Shown here in pieces: positions 60,925 to 64,000 of a stretch of DNA of 64,000 bases. The notes beneath the pieces are model-generated. The model had not been told where the DNA came from and searched no databases. It saw nothing but the letters and a program-made list of their open reading frames with translations. Every line of letters starts with the position of its first letter. Positions within the stretch are counted from its first letter, which is position 1. The stretch covers positions 30,645 through 94,644 of the forward strand of contig WIXG01000309.1 of NCBI GenBank assembly GCA_009869945.1, given 5' to 3'. Source of the DNA: Mesaphorura yosii (taxonomy: Eukaryota > Arthropoda > Collembola > Poduromorpha > Tullbergiidae). A program made the translations under genes and the position numbers.

Positions 60925-63084
60925 CTGCAACAGATAAAATGCCAACCGGATGAGCACAAGATTCATTGGTTGTGAATCAGACGCACATGATAGACAGATA
61001 ATCTTATCATTCGAAGGCTGACACTTGTTCTACTTTCCTGCTTTTCATGAATGCCTTTTAATAAGCCCCACTAATTAGCAAAATTCGAAAGAAGGTTTGT
61101 GCGAGTGAAAAATTCCGGCATCTGAAAACCAGCAGATGGAATTAACCAGAAAGTTTATTTCGCGAGCTGCACAAAGTTTAACCACACATGCCGAATGCTG
61201 CCGCTGCTGGTTAACTGTTGGTTCCGTACTCATTTAGACATTTAGACGGAGAATCAAAGTATCACTGCCAGGCTGGAAAGCTAGAGTTAGCGGCGAGAAA
61301 ACTTTCACCTCCTAATTTTGATCCCGGCTTGTGCCTCTTTCTCATGAAATCTGCCCAGAGCAGAGCGAATTTGTAAGCATCAAGTTCGAGTTCGAACTCC
61401 AGACGCCGAAGGAAGAGAAAGTGCTAGCCGTAGCAATGCAGTGCAATGCGCTGCAACCACGAACTAAGGAATACGACGTATGAGTTGTGACGCCGAGCTG
61501 TCATTTTAAATGCGAATGGTCAAACTTTCTTTCTGCTTTCTTCCACACACAAACTGTGCTCGAGAGTGGAATTTTCTTCCTTTTCGAAGCCAGCTTAAGT
61601 CTTTACATGTCAAAGGAGAATTTTTATGACAGTGGAATATTCTCCCTACATTTAGCATATACGATTATTTTTATGGGCTCTTGTCTTTGTCTTTGACTTG
61701 GCCAGACTGGCCTAGAAACGAAGGATGCACGCAAGAGATGTCGTTTCGTATGACTGCATGCAGAACGAGTTTGAATTTCTCGTGACAACGAATTCTTTAA
61801 ACAGTTCTACAAAGGCGAGATGCACGTGCACTTGCACGTGGAGCATTTAGAATGGTCTAAAGTGTTTATAATAGATCCTTTGCTCTAGTCCGGCCAACCA
61901 TCCACCATGGCCGGCCAGACGCATGGCCTAGGCACGTTTGGTCCAGTTTCTACTTTCAGCAGCACAGTAGCAAGGAAATAAAAAAGATATATTGGCACTG
62001 AAATCAATTCTTATGTGCCTACGTGTCACAGTCGCCGTGATTCTGTGATTCTTCGACTCTTGCCTGCTGTAAACGAACCGAAGCTGCTGCTGCTGCTGAG
62101 CTTTTCCGTTCCTCGACTGACTTTCCTGTCTCCTTGCTAGCTTCATGTGACGACTTTGGCCATCGCCTGTCTTAATCATAATCTGTAGACACTTAACATT
62201 GAATTGGCGAGCAGGGTGATGCTGACCTCCTTCTTATGCCTGCGCTGTCCTTGCAGCTGTGCTTTGTGAGCCTATGATGCGTAGCTTTCCTAAGTCAAGT
62301 CGGTGCAAGGCAGTCGAAAGTCCGAGATTCGTCTTCACAAGTGGCTCGTTCCTCTTTCTTTCACTCCTGACTTGTAAAGATAATCCTTTCAGTAAAGATT
62401 TGCAAAATATAAACATACAAACACAAAAGCGGCTGGACGGCGAAGGCCGACGTGCGAAGCTGAGTCGGCAGAAACAAAAAATAAAGTCGGATTTCGTTTC
62501 TCGTGCAGCAGGCACGAATTACTGGAGTCAGGCGGCAATCGCCTGCTGCAGTGTGCCGAAAGAAAAGAGAAATCCTGTCGTTCCAAATCACACGCATGGG
62601 AACAATATTATTTATTCAATAGCATTAAGTACAAGGAGCAGAGAGAAGTTTATTCTTCCTCGATGTGCACATGCCACGGCACTAAAGATCTCTAGAAGCA
62701 AAGATTACAAATCTTCAAAGTAATTTTTCTCTCTGTTCCCTTCAAGCTTACAATTTAAAGATTAACATGACTTTACTGCCGCATGCCTGCCTCGATACAG
62801 CACGGTGCTGTTCTGTGCAACTACGCCGCGTCGTCGGCTTCGCAGTGACTCGACTGGTGCACTGGTGCTCTAATGCTCCACAGAAGGCGCAGTAAATTAC
62901 ATAATCGCACGAGGCTTTCATCAACCAGTCAGCCTGCATCAAGATTCATGATTCCTTCATGAACTCGCTCCGTCTTGCTCTTGAAATGTGCTGAGTCGAG
63001 AATCATTGCAAATTCTCTCTCATTTTATTGCAAGTGTCATCAACAATTGTACATTTTAACGAGAACAGAAGAGTCGAATGAATT
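60925..63084. other. Region between the first found dpr exon and the ThuA gene
   Basis: Either dpr intron (if its first exon lies beyond) or intergenic. Contains two CACGTG E-boxes as an inverted repeat (61822-61839) and five CTG units near 62082-62099. No signal-peptide exon for dpr recognised. Confidence 0.45.
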
Positions 63085-63089
63085 TTATT
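63084..63089 (-). terminator. Poly(A) signal embedding the stop codon of the ThuA gene
   Basis: On the minus strand the end of the gene reads CAATAAA: the AATAAA contains the TAA stop codon (63087-63085). Confidence 0.4.
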
Positions 63090-64000
63090 GCTTATTGGTG
63101 TTGAATGCCTTGAACAGTGGGTTCTCGCTATCGTTCGTCGAGTTCTTGATGCTTGTGCTGCGGCCAGCCAACCATTTCAGCGCGTCGGTGAAGAATCTGT
63201 TCTGGATATCACCTCCGAACGTGGCCGACAGATCCGCGTTTCCGTTAGCGTAGTCGATGTCGTTGTGTCCCATGTTGGCGTAAATCATGCGGTAGTTCTT
63301 GTTGGTCCAGGCGATCGGATAGTAGCCCTCGTACCAAATGCCGCCCTGGTCCGTGCCCACTGGGAAGCTGGACTGGTGTACCGAGAGCAGGACCTGAATG
63401 TTGGGGTTGTTGCGCAGATCATTCGTCCAGGCGTACCATTCACTGTGTTGTGACCTGAAGGTTTCGGGAAGGTTCGCTGTCGCCGGATGATTGCGATCGA
63501 CCTGCAGCACGGCTGGTGTTGGCTTCCACGTGTTGTGTCGGAAGTTGCCTGAACCGAGGAAGGTGTTGTGGTACCACGGCCATTCGTTGCTGTTCTGAGT
63601 GAATGCTGACACGTGGAATCCCAGGTACCCACCTCCACGCTCAACAAATCGCTGCACAGCTGCCTGCTGGCTGGCGACGTTTACTCTGTCATCCAAGATC
63701 ATGATCACGTCCACGTTGGCCAAATAATTGTCGTTGAGTCTGCTCCAGTCGGTCGTCTGCTCGTAAGTGAAGCCGTGCTGAGCTTGAATTGTTGGGAAGT
63801 ATCTGGCTGCTTCCCTTGCGAAGCTGATGTGAGCTACGTCCCATGTGCCATGGTAGAAGGCGACTACACGGAACTCGTCTTCCGCGCCAGCCATGACGCC
63901 GATGTTCGCGCCGCCATTGTCAATGACGGGTCCTGTGGATCCCTTGAGCCAGCAGGTACCGCCTTGGTAGTTGTTCCATGCGTAGGCGCGGCATCCCGAC
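63085..64000 (-). CDS. Apple/PAN-like plus ThuA-like domain protein, intronless, 5' end outside the window
   Basis: The open frame runs from the window edge to the stop at 63085 with no intron (304 codons seen). The first residues (GCRAYAWNNYQGGTCWLKG) match the end of an Apple/PAN module. The rest is a ThuA-like glutamine-amidotransferase fold: FRVVAFYHGTWDVAHISFA, VDVIMILDD, QRFVERGGGYLGFH, WPWYHNTFLGSGNF, HPATANLPETF, SEWYAW, NIQVLLSVHQSSFP, YYPIAWTNKNYRMIYANMGH and a final FFTDALKWLAGR helix. Known: ThuA-like proteins are mostly bacterial, linked to trehalose or sugar use. The gene is GC-rich (38 of 60 bases in 63301-63360) unlike the AT-rich surroundings, and GC-biased at codon ends. This points to transfer from a bacterium, oomycete or fungus. 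The Met at 63894 is not the start, since coding continues upstream of it. Confidence 0.85.
   Translation of the reverse strand, partial: SGCRAYAWNNYQGGTCWLKGSTGPVIDNGGANIGVMAGAEDEFRVVAFYHGTWDVAHISFAREAARYFPTIQAQHGFTYEQTTDWSRLNDNYLANVDVIMILDDRVNVASQQAAVQRFVERGGGYLGFHVSAFTQNSNEWPWYHNTFLGSGNFRHNTWKPTPAVLQVDRNHPATANLPETFRSQHSEWYAWTNDLRNNPNIQVLLSVHQSSFPVGTDQGGIWYEGYYPIAWTNKNYRMIYANMGHNDIDYANGNADLSATFGGDIQNRFFTDALKWLAGRSTSIKNSTNDSENPLFKAFNTNKQ

Noticed and set aside
1..64000. tRNA, rRNA, CRISPR or complete transposon
   Set aside because: I looked by eye for tRNA B-box-like motifs, repeat-spacer arrays and transposase or reverse-transcriptase motifs and saw none. Weak or short elements could be missed without a covariance or repeat search.

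Overview
The window is animal nuclear DNA, most likely from an arthropod. Genes are split by many short GT-AG introns (about 50-100 bp). Every multi-exon model below was built by joining reading frames across splice sites with matching phases. Arthropod-type genes include a dpr neuronal Ig receptor, a Cyt-b5-r type desaturase-like protein, haemocyte-type transglutaminases and insect-style UGTs. Two genes look foreign to animals: a fungal-type bestrophin and an Apple/ThuA-domain protein. Together with a CYP2-clan/UGT expansion, this makes a springtail (Collembola) or similar basal hexapod my best guess, but that is inference. Layout: 46-853 (+) is the 3' end of G-protein beta-5. 1900-3678 (-) is UGT-1. 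4586-6962 (+) is an SNAPC1/SNAP43-like snRNA transcription factor. 7144-8698 (-) is an unfamiliar secreted leucine-rich protein. 8998-10799 (-) is UGT-2. 11673-13412 (+) is a cytochrome b5-related desaturase-like protein. 13575-15025 (-) is the fungal-type bestrophin. 17377-27027 (+) holds four tandem CYP2-clan P450s (A-D); D has lost an intron and carries a one-base frame break at an exon junction. 27075-28950 (-) is UGT-3, tail to tail with P450-D. 29585-34579 and 35099-42243 (-) are tandem transglutaminases TG-1 and TG-2. 43581-47691 (+) is a Piwi-clade Argonaute with its catalytic residues present. 49936-60924 (-) is a dpr gene missing its 5' exon(s), with a ninjurin-family gene at 54614-56315 (+) nested in one of its introns. 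63085-64000 (-) is the intronless end of an Apple/PAN plus ThuA-like protein that runs off the window. How the genes relate: the first 29 kb is a detoxification neighbourhood. P450s oxidise (phase I) and UGTs glycosylate (phase II) small lipophilic compounds on opposite faces of the ER membrane, and the cytochrome b5-like protein is also an ER redox protein. The second half is unrelated in function: protein cross-linking and clotting (transglutaminases), transposon silencing (Piwi), synaptic recognition (dpr) and membrane adhesion or rupture (ninjurin). No tRNA, rRNA, CRISPR or complete transposable element was recognised. Intergenic and intronic DNA is AT-rich and mostly featureless apart from the short repeats listed.
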